Assembly (NCBI GenBank): GCA_002372275.1
Contig: DFFP01000021.1
Coordinates: 1 to 30,151 of the forward strand
Reading direction: 5' to 3'
Source of the DNA: Alphaproteobacteria bacterium UBA3773
GTDB lineage: Bacteria > Pseudomonadota > Alphaproteobacteria > RF32 > CAG-239
DNA: 30,151 nt
The notes under the pieces were generated by a model that was given only the letters and a program-made list of their open reading frames with translations, was not told the origin of the DNA and made no database searches. Numbering within the stretch: the stretch's first letter is position 1; every line of letters begins with the position of its first letter. Positions 14,012 to 22,257 of this stretch are shown here, piece after piece. A program made the translations under genes and the position numbers.

Positions 14012-14767
14012 TTACCGATATTTGAGGGTAAAAGTGTTTTTTCCTTTATTTTGTTGTGTTAACCAGGTCGCTTCTTCAACGGTATATATGCGAATAGGTG
14101 TGTTTTTTCCAAGCTGAAGATTTTCAACACTTTCGTATTTTTTACCATCGAGCCAATATTCATTTCCTTTTAAAGAAAACGTTTTGATTTTAGATAAGTC
14201 AATGCTTGTATTTTTAAGCCATTCGGCGCAATTTGAAGTGTTAAGGCAATAAATTTCTTTAGCATTTGGAAAATTTGAAGCAAGTGTGGCCTTATTACTC
14301 ATAACCATTATACTGTCTAAAACGTATCTGAAATTATCTCCTCCTATGTTTTTTAATGTGGATGGAAGAACGAGGTTTTTAATTCCAGTTCCTAAAAATG
14401 TACGCTGTCCTATTACTTCAACACCTTCTGGAATATCAATACTTGTTAATTTTGGAGAATAAGAAAAGGCATGAGAACTTATTGTGCGTATTGAGTTTGG
14501 AAGAGTAATTTCCTGCATATTTGCACATCCATTAAAGGCACTATGCCCAATAGAAGAAATTGTTCCTTGAATAACTACTTTTGTAATGGATGATACTCTC
14601 TCAAAGGCACCTGCCTTTATTGAAGCATTTTCGCCGCTTCCTGTGACAGTTAATAAACCGTTGTCATCTAAAGTGTAAGAACAACCTGTTCCGCAACTAC
14701 CGCTTGTTAAAGCTAAAGCATTTTCTGTCAATAAGGCAAATGCAATAACCCATAGATTTATTTTCAT
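14012..14767 (-). CDS. Secreted BspA-like leucine-rich-repeat protein
   Basis: 251 residues. The signal peptide is MKINLWVIAFALLTENALA, then LTSGSCGTGCSYTLDDNG, the usual BspA N-terminal cap with DDNGLLTVTGSG. Five or so LRR_5 repeats follow, for example ITLPNSIRTISSHAF and IDIPEGVEVIGQRTFLGTGI. The C-terminal end (GKKYESVENL..., RIYTVEEATW...KNTFTLKYR) matches the protein at 1549-2178. The length difference between the two comes from the number of repeats. The ribosome-binding site GAAAGGAAA precedes ATG 14767, and structured leader C lies directly upstream. It is probably a surface or extracellular interaction protein. Confidence 0.87.
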   Translation of the reverse strand: MKINLWVIAFALLTENALALTSGSCGTGCSYTLDDNGLLTVTGSGENASIKAGAFERVSSITKVVIQGTISSIGHSAFNGCANMQEITLPNSIRTISSHAFSYSPKLTSIDIPEGVEVIGQRTFLGTGIKNLVLPSTLKNIGGDNFRYVLDSIMVMSNKATLASNFPNAKEIYCLNTSNCAEWLKNTSIDLSKIKTFSLKGNEYWLDGKKYESVENLQLGKNTPIRIYTVEEATWLTQQNKGKNTFTLKYR

Positions 14768-14788
14768 ATTTATTTTCCTTTCAACTAT

Positions 14789-14815
14789 AAAAAAAATCGC
14801 TTTGATGAGAAGCGA
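14789..14815 (-). terminator. Intrinsic terminator closing leader C
   Basis: Minus strand TCGCTT (complement of 14810-14815) with AAGCGA (complement of 14797-14802), then eight T. It ends 21 bases before ATG 14767, leaving no space for a separate promoter. Confidence 0.8.
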
Positions 14816-14935
14816 CTGGAAGTTGAAAGCTATTAAACAGAATAGTGTAGTGTATTTGATATAAAATATCTTATTAACTACCTTCCAGCCTGAACTGAAA
14901 GGTATTGCTGTTTAAAAGGCTTTCAAACCCTACAT
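14789..14935 (-). ncRNA. Structured RNA leader C with pseudoknot and terminator
   Basis: Read on the minus strand. P1: TTGAAAGC (complement of 14919-14926) with GCTTTCAA (complement of 14823-14830). Linker CTT, as in leader A. P2: TTAAACAG (complement of 14908-14915) with CTGTTTAA (complement of 14833-14840). P3: TACCTT/AAGGTA (14899-14904 with 14879-14884). P4: GATAT/ATATC (14858-14870). CTGGAAG at the 3' side of the P3 loop (14888-14882) pairs perfectly with CTTCCAG (14822-14816) immediately after P1, seven pairs, and the terminator follows with no gap. It is the shortest and clearest of the three copies. A promoter further upstream is not certain. Confidence 0.75.
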
Positions 14936-14990
14936 CGACCATCTATCAATGTATTTTAAAAGTAACACAACAGAAAATAAAAATCAAATA

Positions 14991-15020
14991 AAAAGAGAGC
15001 AAACGATTTGTCCCTCTCTT
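14991..15020 (-). terminator. Terminator after fmt
   Basis: Minus-strand stem AGAGAG/CTCTCT with inner CAAA/TTTG, followed by TTTTTATTT. It separates fmt from leader C. Confidence 0.7.
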
Positions 15021-15046
15021 ATAAAACAAAATATCATCGTAAAGAT

Positions 15047-15952
15047 TTATATCACTTTGCGTTCAAACTTAAATCCGCGCAGGAGTTCATCTGTTGTCAT
15101 GGCGCGTTTGCCCTGACGCTGGATTTCGAGAATTTCGAGTGCCTTATCACCGCAGGCGATTTCTAAAGATGTCACACCTTCTAAAATTTCGCCGGGCCGG
15201 CCGAGCCCGTCGATAACGCGTGCTCTTAAGACCTTAAAACGCTCGCCCTCATATTCAAAATACGTGGCAGGGAAGGGATTAAAAGCTCTGATTTTGCGCT
15301 CTAAATATTCGGCAGGCATATTAAAATCAAGCTTTTCTTCTTCTTTTTCAAGCTTTTTGGCGTAAGTGACAAGGTTTTCATCTTGAACAAGCGGGGTGAT
15401 GTTTTCAATATTTTCTAAAACCTCTCCCATCAAATCGGCACCTAGCACAGATAAAGCATCGTGCAAATCACCGCCTGTTGTGTCTTTTGTAATTGGGACA
15501 ATGCCTTTGGCATACATGGCGCCGGCGTCTAATTCTTCTACAATTTGCATAATTGTAACGCCTGAACTTTTATCGCCCGCTTCAATGGCGCGTTGGATAG
15601 GTGCCGCACCGCGCCAACGCGGCAAAAGCGAGGCATGAACGTTTAAACACCCGAGTGGAAATGCTTCTACAACAGCTTTTGGCAAAATCAGACCATAAGC
15701 AGCCACAACGGCGACATCAGCGTTTAGCGCTGCAAATTCTTTTTGCTCTGCTTCATCTTTGAGTGTTTTCGGTGTTCGAACGAGAATGCCGTGTTTTTCA
15801 GCCACTTCATGCACAGGCGACTTTTTTAATTCGTGACCGCGACCGGCCACTTTCGGAGCTCTGGTATATACAGCCAAAACTTCATGCTCACTTATTAATT
15901 TTTCTAAAACCGGAACCGAAAAATCTGGCGTTCCCATAAAAACTATTTTCAT
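15047..15952 (-). CDS. fmt: Methionyl-tRNA formyltransferase
   Basis: 301 residues. Transfers a formyl group from 10-formyl-tetrahydrofolate to Met-tRNA(fMet) for translation initiation. The N-terminal KIVFMGTPDFSVPVLEKL, NVHASLLPRWRGAAPIQRAI (with the catalytic Asn and His) and TIMQIVEELDAGAM (with the catalytic Asp) are diagnostic; the C-terminal OB-like domain follows from about residue 205. I choose ATG 15952, preceded by AAAGGAAAG. The frame stays open upstream to 16012, but that stretch contains the ppiD terminator. The usual partner def is not adjacent. Confidence 0.96.
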   Translation of the reverse strand: MKIVFMGTPDFSVPVLEKLISEHEVLAVYTRAPKVAGRGHELKKSPVHEVAEKHGILVRTPKTLKDEAEQKEFAALNADVAVVAAYGLILPKAVVEAFPLGCLNVHASLLPRWRGAAPIQRAIEAGDKSSGVTIMQIVEELDAGAMYAKGIVPITKDTTGGDLHDALSVLGADLMGEVLENIENITPLVQDENLVTYAKKLEKEEEKLDFNMPAEYLERKIRAFNPFPATYFEYEGERFKVLRARVIDGLGRPGEILEGVTSLEIACGDKALEILEIQRQGKRAMTTDELLRGFKFERKVI

Positions 15953-15966
15953 ATTCTTTCCTTTGT

Positions 15967-15990
15967 AAAAAGCCGCCTTTAAGGCGGCTT
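15967..15990 (-). terminator. Terminator after the ppiD-like gene
   Basis: AAGCCGCCTT (15970-15979) and AAGGCGGCTT (15981-15990) form a near-perfect palindrome; on the minus strand it is followed by TTTTAC. It lies between the PpiD-like gene and fmt. Confidence 0.8.
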
Positions 15991-15995
15991 GAGAT

Positions 15996-17882
15996 TTAAT
16001 CAGTAATGCCAATCAACTTATATTTGACGTCAATTTTATAATCTTTGGCGTAAGCATCAAGCAATGCCTTTTCGATGTCTTGGCGAAGACTTTGCTCAAG
16101 TTTTAAGCGCGCTAAATTCTTTTCATTGTCATCAACCGGGGCAGAATTTTTATAATCTTGCGTTGCAACAGCAACCAAGTGCACATCCCCTGTAATAGCA
16201 TGATAAGGTTCGCCGATTTGTGCCATAAAGAGCTCTTGAATATCGTTATAACTTAAGGCGGCAAAACTTTCATTTCGGGTGATTGGCTGAGAATTATATA
16301 AGTGAAGTCCGTAGCGTGCGGCAACTTTTGCAAATTCATCACCGTTTTCTAAATCGTGCAAAACATCATCAGCTGTTTCTTGCGCAATGGCTGATTTTTC
16401 GCTTGTCAGCCACATTTGTTGAATTTCAGGCGCAACTTCTGTGATTTCTTTGGGGTGCGATTCGATGATATTATCCACACGCAAAACAGCCAAACCTTCA
16501 TCTGTTTCCATTGTTTGGCTTGTTTCATTTAAGGCATATGAAAAAGCCGTATTTCTGAAATCAGAGCTTTGAACCAGTTCTTGAATTTTATCTGAGACCT
16601 GAGCGGATTCCCCGTCTTCGGTTAAACTCTTGACGGTGTATGTCGGTAAATGAAAAGCTTCAGCGACATCTTCAAGTGTTTTTCCTGTTCCTAACATATC
16701 TTCTATTTGGTTGAAAAATTTGTATGTTTCGTCATAAGAACGCTCAGAAATAATTTCATCTCTGATTTGTTTAGAAACAATCGCATAATCTTGTTTTGTA
16801 GCAGGGTAAATATCTGTGACTTTTGTGATTTGCCAAGCATCTTCAACTTGCATCGGAGCTGTAAATTCGCCTTTATCTAGAGCAAATGTTGGCTCGGCGA
16901 TTTCAAAAACAAGTTCGTTTTCTGAAACGCTTCCGAGCTCGGTATCTGACTGGCTTTGCTTTGCATCATTTTCGGCAACTTCATAAAAATCAGCACCGCT
17001 TTGTAATTTTTGATACGCGGCATCCGCTTCTTCTTTTGAAGAAAACATCATTTGCAGAACATCACGTTTTTCAGGTGTTTCATATTCATCAATATGCTCA
17101 TCATAATAAGCCTTAATTTCTTCATCGGTGACGATTGTTTGTGCTGCAATATCATCCATCGAAATATAAAATACCGAAAGATCGCGCGCTTCCGGGGCGA
17201 CAAATGAAGGAGCAAAATCTTCATAATATTGTTTCATTTCATCCTCTGTGATTTTGCGATCAACAGACATATTTTGAGGATCAATCATAACATATTTAAA
17301 TGTTCTGCGCTTGTTGTCAGCATTGATTTCGGCATTTAACAAAAAGGCCGGCATCGGAAGAACACGAACAGCGTCACGAATGAGAATTTGTTCAGCAAGG
17401 TTTCTGCGCACAAAACGTGTATATTCTTGCTCGCTGATGCGGTTATCGCTTAAAACACGGCGGAACAAATCTTTATTAAAATGCCCGTTCATATCTAAAA
17501 AAGAAGGTTCATGGGTGATGATCTGTCCGATCATGAAAGGAGAAAAAGAAATATGATATTTTTGAGCCGTTCTGTCAATAATCGCTTCATGCAACATTTT
17601 TTGAGCAATGGCATTTGTGAGCTCTGAACGAATGAGATCAACCTGTTCTTCGGGTAAATCATCGGTCATCAAATTTTTTGCGGCCGCAAATTCTTTTTGG
17701 AATTCATAACTGAATTCAGCCTGTGAAATTTCGATATTGTCGACCTTAATCACCGTTCGATTGTTTGAGGCACTTGCTAAATATCCCGTGATACCGAAAA
17801 GGGACATAAAGCTCAATGCCGTTAAAATTAAGATCAATTTCGCAATCCAACTTTTTTGAATTCTGGCAAAAAAAGTAATCAT
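15996..17882 (-). CDS. PpiD/SurA-like periplasmic folding chaperone (parvulin-type)
   Basis: 628 residues from ATG 17882. A cytoplasmic stub (MITFFARIQKSWIAKLIL...) and one transmembrane helix (about residues 15-36) anchor a large periplasmic part. A SurA_N-like segment spans about 45-200 and a parvulin-type peptidyl-prolyl isomerase domain about 250-340 (ETPEKRDVLQMMFSSKEEAD, then LGSVSENELVFEIAEPTFAL). A C-terminal chaperone part follows. It should assist folding of exported and outer membrane proteins. I prefer ATG 17882 because AGGA gives eight-base spacing to it; ATG 17891 abuts the AGGA. It is divergent from tpiA across about 160 bases, the order usual in alphaproteobacteria. Confidence 0.88.
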   Translation of the reverse strand: MITFFARIQKSWIAKLILILTALSFMSLFGITGYLASASNNRTVIKVDNIEISQAEFSYEFQKEFAAAKNLMTDDLPEEQVDLIRSELTNAIAQKMLHEAIIDRTAQKYHISFSPFMIGQIITHEPSFLDMNGHFNKDLFRRVLSDNRISEQEYTRFVRRNLAEQILIRDAVRVLPMPAFLLNAEINADNKRRTFKYVMIDPQNMSVDRKITEDEMKQYYEDFAPSFVAPEARDLSVFYISMDDIAAQTIVTDEEIKAYYDEHIDEYETPEKRDVLQMMFSSKEEADAAYQKLQSGADFYEVAENDAKQSQSDTELGSVSENELVFEIAEPTFALDKGEFTAPMQVEDAWQITKVTDIYPATKQDYAIVSKQIRDEIISERSYDETYKFFNQIEDMLGTGKTLEDVAEAFHLPTYTVKSLTEDGESAQVSDKIQELVQSSDFRNTAFSYALNETSQTMETDEGLAVLRVDNIIESHPKEITEVAPEIQQMWLTSEKSAIAQETADDVLHDLENGDEFAKVAARYGLHLYNSQPITRNESFAALSYNDIQELFMAQIGEPYHAITGDVHLVAVATQDYKNSAPVDDNEKNLARLKLEQSLRQDIEKALLDAYAKDYKIDVKYKLIGITD

Positions 17883-18045
17883 CTTTTTCATTCCTAAATA
17901 AATTGTTTTTGAGGCATTATAGAGACAAATTATTTTGAATGCAAATATTAAATATTGATGTTGAAAAGTTTTTTTCGCTGGAAATTCATAAAAGGATATG
18001 CTATGAGTTTGCACATGATTTAATTTTAATATGAAAGGATAGATT

Positions 18046-18804
18046 ATGTCCCGCAAGATTTTAATCGCCGGAAACTGGAAAATGAACGGCTTACTCAAAG
18101 AAAGTTCAGAGCTTGCCAAAGAAATCGCTTCAAATGTCAAAAAGATGGATACAAAAGCCGAAGTACTTGTTTGTCCGCCTTACACATTGTTGTGGACTGT
18201 CAAAAAAGCACTGCGCGGTTCAAAAGTGGCCTTGGGTGCACAAAATTGCCACACTGAAGAAAAAGGGGCACACACAGGTGATATAAGCCCCGTGATGCTC
18301 AAAGATGCCGGATGTTCTTACGTGATTTTAGGGCATTCCGAACGCCGTCATGATCACCATGAAACAAATGCGATTGTTTGTCAAAAAGCTGAAGCGGCCT
18401 TAAAAGCCGGCTTAAAGGTGATTATCTGCGTCGGTGAAACACTTGAAGAGCGTGAAAAAGGTGAGGCGTTAAACGTTTGTGAGCGCCAGATTAAGGCATC
18501 TGTTCCGGCAATATCTACAGCCTCAAACACAGTGATTGCTTATGAGCCTGTGTGGGCCATCGGAACCGGAAAAACAGCTACTCCGCAAGATGCTGAAGAG
18601 GTTCATGCGCATATCAGAAAAATTTTAGCGCAAAAACTGTCTAAAAGTGTTGCATCAAAGATGCGTATTTTGTATGGTGGGTCCATGAAACCGTCAAATG
18701 CTGAAGAACTGCTTAAAATGGAAGATATCGATGGTGGCTTAATCGGCGGCGCAAGCTTAAAAGCTGCGGATTTTACGGCAATTATTGAAAAAGTGAAAAT
18801 TTAA
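18046..18804 (+). CDS. tpiA: Triosephosphate isomerase
   Basis: 252 residues, interconverts dihydroxyacetone phosphate and glyceraldehyde 3-phosphate in glycolysis. GNWKMNG (catalytic Lys), ILGHSERR (catalytic His), AYEPVWAIGTGKTA (catalytic Glu and the mobile loop) and LYGGSMKPSNAEEL are all intact. GAAAGGATAGATT upstream supplies the ribosome-binding site. It is the first gene of tpiA-secG, with pyrG after a hairpin. Confidence 0.98.
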   Translation: MSRKILIAGNWKMNGLLKESSELAKEIASNVKKMDTKAEVLVCPPYTLLWTVKKALRGSKVALGAQNCHTEEKGAHTGDISPVMLKDAGCSYVILGHSERRHDHHETNAIVCQKAEAALKAGLKVIICVGETLEEREKGEALNVCERQIKASVPAISTASNTVIAYEPVWAIGTGKTATPQDAEEVHAHIRKILAQKLSKSVASKMRILYGGSMKPSNAEELLKMEDIDGGLIGGASLKAADFTAIIEKVKI

Positions 18805-18822
18805 AAAGAGAAAGGATATAAA

Positions 18823-19158
18823 ATGGGTTCGGTTTTACTCGTAATACATTTGATGACGGCAATTTTTCTCGTCATTTTGATTTTGATGCAACGTTCAAGC
18901 GGTGGCGCATTAAGCGGTCTTGGCGGAGCGTCGGGCGCAAACAGCTTTTTAAGCGCACGCGGCACGGGAAATTTGCTCACACGCTTAACGGCTATTTTAG
19001 CTACAATATTTTTTATTACAAGTATCAGTTTGTCAATATATTACAGAGGTGCGATGAAACCGCAAGCCTCTATTGTGGAAACTGTGGCGCAAAGTGCAGC
19101 GCAAAATACCGACTCAACGCCGGATTCTTCCGTTCCGTCTGTTCCGTTGGATAAATAA
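18823..19158 (+). CDS. secG: Preprotein translocase subunit SecG
   Basis: 111 residues. Two membrane helices (about 1-20 and 52-74) flank the cytoplasmic segment LMQRSSGGALSGLGGASGAN, the classic SecG loop. It assists SecYE in protein export, which matters here given the several exported proteins. An alanine- and serine-rich tail follows. The ribosome-binding site GAGAAAGGA lies 18 bases after tpiA. Confidence 0.95.
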   Translation: MGSVLLVIHLMTAIFLVILILMQRSSGGALSGLGGASGANSFLSARGTGNLLTRLTAILATIFFITSISLSIYYRGAMKPQASIVETVAQSAAQNTDSTPDSSVPSVPLDK

Positions 19159-19180
19159 AAATGCAAAAATAAGATAACAT

Positions 19181-19215
19181 AAGGCATCTTCTTTTCTTTA
19201 AGGAAGGTGCCTTTA
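19181..19215 (+). terminator. Hairpin between secG and pyrG
   Basis: AAGGCATCTTC (19181-19191) pairs with GAAGGTGCCTT (19203-19213), 11 pairs with one G-U, followed by TTATC. The T run is short, so it may be a leaky terminator or an attenuator ahead of pyrG. Confidence 0.6.
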
Positions 19216-19237
19216 TCACATTTATAGGGTATATATC

Positions 19238-20887
19238 ATGACACTTTCTTCAAAAACAAAATTTATATTCATCACCGGCGGTGTTGTTTCATCACTCGGA
19301 AAAGGTTTGGCCTCGGCCTCGCTTGCCAGCATTTTGCAAGGACGCGGTTTTAAGGTTCGTTTGAAAAAGTTGGATCCGTACTTAAATGTGGACCCGGGGA
19401 CAATGAGCCCTTATCAGCACGGTGAAGTTTATGTAACCGATGACGGAACGGAAGCAGATCTGGACTTGGGGCATTATGAGCGTTTTTCGGGCGTTGCCAC
19501 CACACAATATGACAGCATTACATCGGGCAAAATTTATCAAAGGGTCATCAATAAAGAGCGCAGAGGCGATTATTTGGGCGCAACCATTCAAGTGATTCCG
19601 CATGTGACCAATGCCATTAAAGAGTTTATTTTTTCGGATTTAACAGATGAAGATTTTGTGCAATGTGAAATCGGCGGAACGGTTGGCGATATTGAAGGGC
19701 AACCTTATTTAGAGGCTATTCGCCAAATAGCGTATGAGCTCGGAAAAGATCGTGTGATGTTTATTCATTTAACGTTACTTCCTTATATTCCGACAGCCGG
19801 TGAACTGAAAACAAAACCGACACAACACAGTGTGAAAAAACTTCAAGAATACGGGATTCAGCCCGATATGTTGCTTTGTCGTTCGCAAATGCCGATTGAT
19901 CAAAATGAAAAACGAAAACTGGCTCTGTTTTGCAATGTCAAAGAAGAAAATGTTGTGACGGCGCTTGATGTCGGTAATATTTATGAAGTGCCGCTTGCTT
20001 ATGAAAAAGAAGGGATAGACAGATGTGTTTGTACGCATTTCGGTATTGAATGTCAAAAGCATCATTCTGATTTGAGTAAATGGCAAAAAATTGTGGATAT
20101 TGTACGAAATCCGAAAGAAAACGTTAAAATTGCCGTTGTCGGAAAATATGCCGGTTTTTTAGAAGCTTATAAATCTCTTTCGGAAGCTATTAAGCATGCA
20201 GCTATTGCCAATTTTGCCAAGGCTGATATTCTTTGGATCAATTCTGAAAAGCTGGAAACGGGGTCTGTTGATGATGTTTTAAAAGATGTTGACGCCATTA
20301 TTGTTCCGGGCGGTTTTGGACAACGCGGGACAGAAGGTAAAATCATGGCTATTAAATATGCCAGAGAGCACAATATTCCGTTTTTGGGAATTTGCTTGGG
20401 TATGCAACTGGCCGTCATTGAAACACTTCGAAATGTTGCCGGTATTTCAAATGCCGGTACAACGGAATTTGATAAAAATTGTACACCTGTTGTCGGACTG
20501 CTTACCGAATGGCAAAACGGAAGCGTCATCGAAAAACGAGGTGAAAATACCGATTTAGGCGGAACAATGCGTTTGGGTGCTTATCCTTGCGTGCTTCAAA
20601 AGGGTTCAAAAGTGGCTGAAATATATGGTTGTTCTGAAATTTCAGAGCGCCACAGACATCGCTACGAAATTAATTTAAGCTTTGAAAAAGACTTAAATCA
20701 AAGCGGTATGTTGGTCAGCGGAAAATCGCCTGACGGCAGGCTTCCTGAAATTGTTGAAAGGCCTGATCACCCTTGGTTTATTGCTGTTCAGTTTCATCCG
20801 GAACTCAAATCAAAACCGTTTGCACCGCATCCGTTGTTTACCTCGCTCCTTCAAACGGCAATAGAAAGGAAAAAAAACTTGATTTAA
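19238..20887 (+). CDS. pyrG: CTP synthase
   Basis: 549 residues, makes CTP from UTP with glutamine as nitrogen donor. The synthetase domain starts TKFIFITGGVVSSLGKGLAS and has the LDPYLNVDPGTMSP segment. The glutaminase domain has the catalytic Cys in FLGICLGMQ and the His-Glu pair in AVQFHPE. The length is typical. It has a weak ribosome-binding site (AGGG) nine bases upstream. It follows secG as in many alphaproteobacteria. Confidence 0.98.
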   Translation: MTLSSKTKFIFITGGVVSSLGKGLASASLASILQGRGFKVRLKKLDPYLNVDPGTMSPYQHGEVYVTDDGTEADLDLGHYERFSGVATTQYDSITSGKIYQRVINKERRGDYLGATIQVIPHVTNAIKEFIFSDLTDEDFVQCEIGGTVGDIEGQPYLEAIRQIAYELGKDRVMFIHLTLLPYIPTAGELKTKPTQHSVKKLQEYGIQPDMLLCRSQMPIDQNEKRKLALFCNVKEENVVTALDVGNIYEVPLAYEKEGIDRCVCTHFGIECQKHHSDLSKWQKIVDIVRNPKENVKIAVVGKYAGFLEAYKSLSEAIKHAAIANFAKADILWINSEKLETGSVDDVLKDVDAIIVPGGFGQRGTEGKIMAIKYAREHNIPFLGICLGMQLAVIETLRNVAGISNAGTTEFDKNCTPVVGLLTEWQNGSVIEKRGENTDLGGTMRLGAYPCVLQKGSKVAEIYGCSEISERHRHRYEINLSFEKDLNQSGMLVSGKSPDGRLPEIVERPDHPWFIAVQFHPELKSKPFAPHPLFTSLLQTAIERKKNLI

Positions 20888-20939
20888 AGTTAGTTTTAAA
20901 GTAAAATAGAATATATCATTTAAAATGAAAGGAAAGATT

Positions 20940-21242
20940 ATGAAAAAAATCATTTTAACATTTGCTTTAAGTATGTGTTTTTCAACGATAGCTATGGCAG
21001 ACAATTGCACGGTTTTGCCTTCGTGTGAAGATCTCGGGTATACCAAAGGTTACACAAAAGAATGCGGCACAAATGAAAGAAATTATATTCTTTGTCCTTA
21101 TGATCAGGAATATCGCAAATGTGCCAATTATTCATGCGAGGGTTTAGGTTTTACAAAAGATGATAAGACCGAGTGGTGTGAAACAATTATTTCTTGCAAG
21201 TTTGATACAACGTATACTTTATGTGCGGCTAAAAAAGAATAA
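20940..21242 (+). CDS. Small secreted protein with two cysteine repeats
   Basis: 100 residues with a signal peptide (MKKIILTFALSMCFSTIAMA) and a mature part starting DNCTVLPSC. The mature chain contains two related units, CEDLGYTKGYTKECGTNE..LCPYD..YRKC and CEGLGFTKDDKTEWC..SCKFDTTYTLC, nine cysteines in total. So C-x-x-LG-(Y/F)-TK begins each repeat and CPYD/CKFD ends it. The odd cysteine number suggests intermolecular pairing or a partly free thiol. I take ATG 20940 because AAAGGAAAG (20929-20937) gives correct spacing; ATG 20925 lies upstream of it. It lies 52 bases after pyrG without a terminator between, so it may ride on pyrG transcription. Function unknown. Confidence 0.8.
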   Translation: MKKIILTFALSMCFSTIAMADNCTVLPSCEDLGYTKGYTKECGTNERNYILCPYDQEYRKCANYSCEGLGFTKDDKTEWCETIISCKFDTTYTLCAAKKE

Positions 21243-21273
21243 TTACAAATAGATTTTTACTGTAACAATTCGT

Positions 21274-21308
21274 CACCGATTGTGTTTTTACAATCGGTGG
21301 CTTTTTTT
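21274..21308 (+). terminator. Terminator before lpxA
   Basis: CACCGATTGT (21274-21283) with ACAATCGGTG (21290-21299), ten perfect pairs, followed by seven T. Confidence 0.92.
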
Positions 21309-21354
21309 GTATTCTCCTTTAGCAGAAAAAGAACTATAAAAGGACTATATAAAA

Positions 21355-22185
21355 ATGACAAACATTCATCCTTCAGCCGTTATTGAAGACGGTGCTCAAA
21401 TTGCTGATACAGCTGAAATCGGACCTTTTTGTTTTATCAGCTCCAAAGCTAAAATCGGCAAAAAAGTAAAATTAATTGCAAATGTGACAGTATATGGTGA
21501 TACGACCATCGGTGATGAAACCGTTGTTTTTCCGGGTGCTTGTTTAGGAACCGGCCCGCAAGATCACGGCAATGAATTTCAAGAAGGTGCAAGGCTTATC
21601 ATCGGTCAGCGTAATGTCATCAGAGAAAATGTGACAATGCACGCCGGTACGCCCAAAGGTCAAAATCCCATTAAGGGCGAAGAACCTCAAAAGCTGGTGA
21701 CGATTGTCGGTGATGACGGAATGTTTATGGCAGGCTCTCATATTGCACACGATTGCGTGGTCGGCAATAATGTGATTATGACAAATAACGCCGTGATCGG
21801 TGGACACGTTCGCGTCGGCGACGGGGCAATTTTGGGTGGAAACTGCGCCGTACACCAATTCTGCCGTATCGGACGTAAAGCAATGATCGGCGGTCTGTCG
21901 GGTGTGACACGTGATGTGATACCATTTGGAATAGTGACAGGTGACCGCGGAAAATTAAGAGGCTTAAACGTGATCGGCTTAAAACGCAGCGGTTTTGATG
22001 AAAAAACAGTTAAAGCGATTACGCACGCTTATATGTTTTTATTTAAGGGTAAAACAGGCACATTTGAAAGTCGCCTCAAGGAAGCACACGAAAAATTCAA
22101 AGATAATGACATGATTATGGAACAAATTCGTTTCATAGACGAATCTCTTGAAGGCCGTCGAAACATTATGACTGCCGAAATCTAA
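21355..22185 (+). CDS. lpxA: UDP-N-acetylglucosamine acyltransferase LpxA
   Basis: 276 residues. First step of lipid A synthesis: acylates UDP-GlcNAc with acyl-ACP in the cytoplasm. The left-handed beta-helix hexapeptide repeats run from IHPSAVIEDGAQIAD to GGLSGVTRDVIPFG. The catalytic His lies in GSHIAHDCVVGNN, and the C-terminal helical part carries GLNVIGLKRSGF. Its presence shows a lipid A outer membrane. It stands alone here, without lpxD, fabZ or lpxB next to it. Confidence 0.96.
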   Translation: MTNIHPSAVIEDGAQIADTAEIGPFCFISSKAKIGKKVKLIANVTVYGDTTIGDETVVFPGACLGTGPQDHGNEFQEGARLIIGQRNVIRENVTMHAGTPKGQNPIKGEEPQKLVTIVGDDGMFMAGSHIAHDCVVGNNVIMTNNAVIGGHVRVGDGAILGGNCAVHQFCRIGRKAMIGGLSGVTRDVIPFGIVTGDRGKLRGLNVIGLKRSGFDEKTVKAITHAYMFLFKGKTGTFESRLKEAHEKFKDNDMIMEQIRFIDESLEGRRNIMTAEI

Positions 22186-22218
22186 GAAAACAGGGAATTT
22201 TTCCTGTTCTTAACTCAA

Positions 22219-22257
22219 ACTCAAGCAAAAACTTAAAGTGATGCTTGAGTTTTTTTA
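22219..22257 (+). terminator. Terminator of lpxA, overlapping the end of the convergent gene
   Basis: ACTCAAGCA (22219-22227) with TGCTTGAGT (22242-22250), nine pairs, followed by about six T. The right arm and T run are also the last codons of the minus-strand gene that ends at 22233. A smaller hairpin AACAGG/CCTGTT lies upstream at about 22190-22209. Confidence 0.85.

Noticed and set aside
15953..16012. Upstream extension of fmt to an earlier start
   Set aside because: The 20 extra residues are not family-like and the stretch contains the ppiD terminator; ATG 15952 has a proper ribosome-binding site.
17883..18140. Upstream extension of the PpiD-like gene to 18140
   Set aside because: It would overlap the tpiA coding start and the divergent promoter region, and it would put about 85 non-family residues ahead of the membrane anchor.
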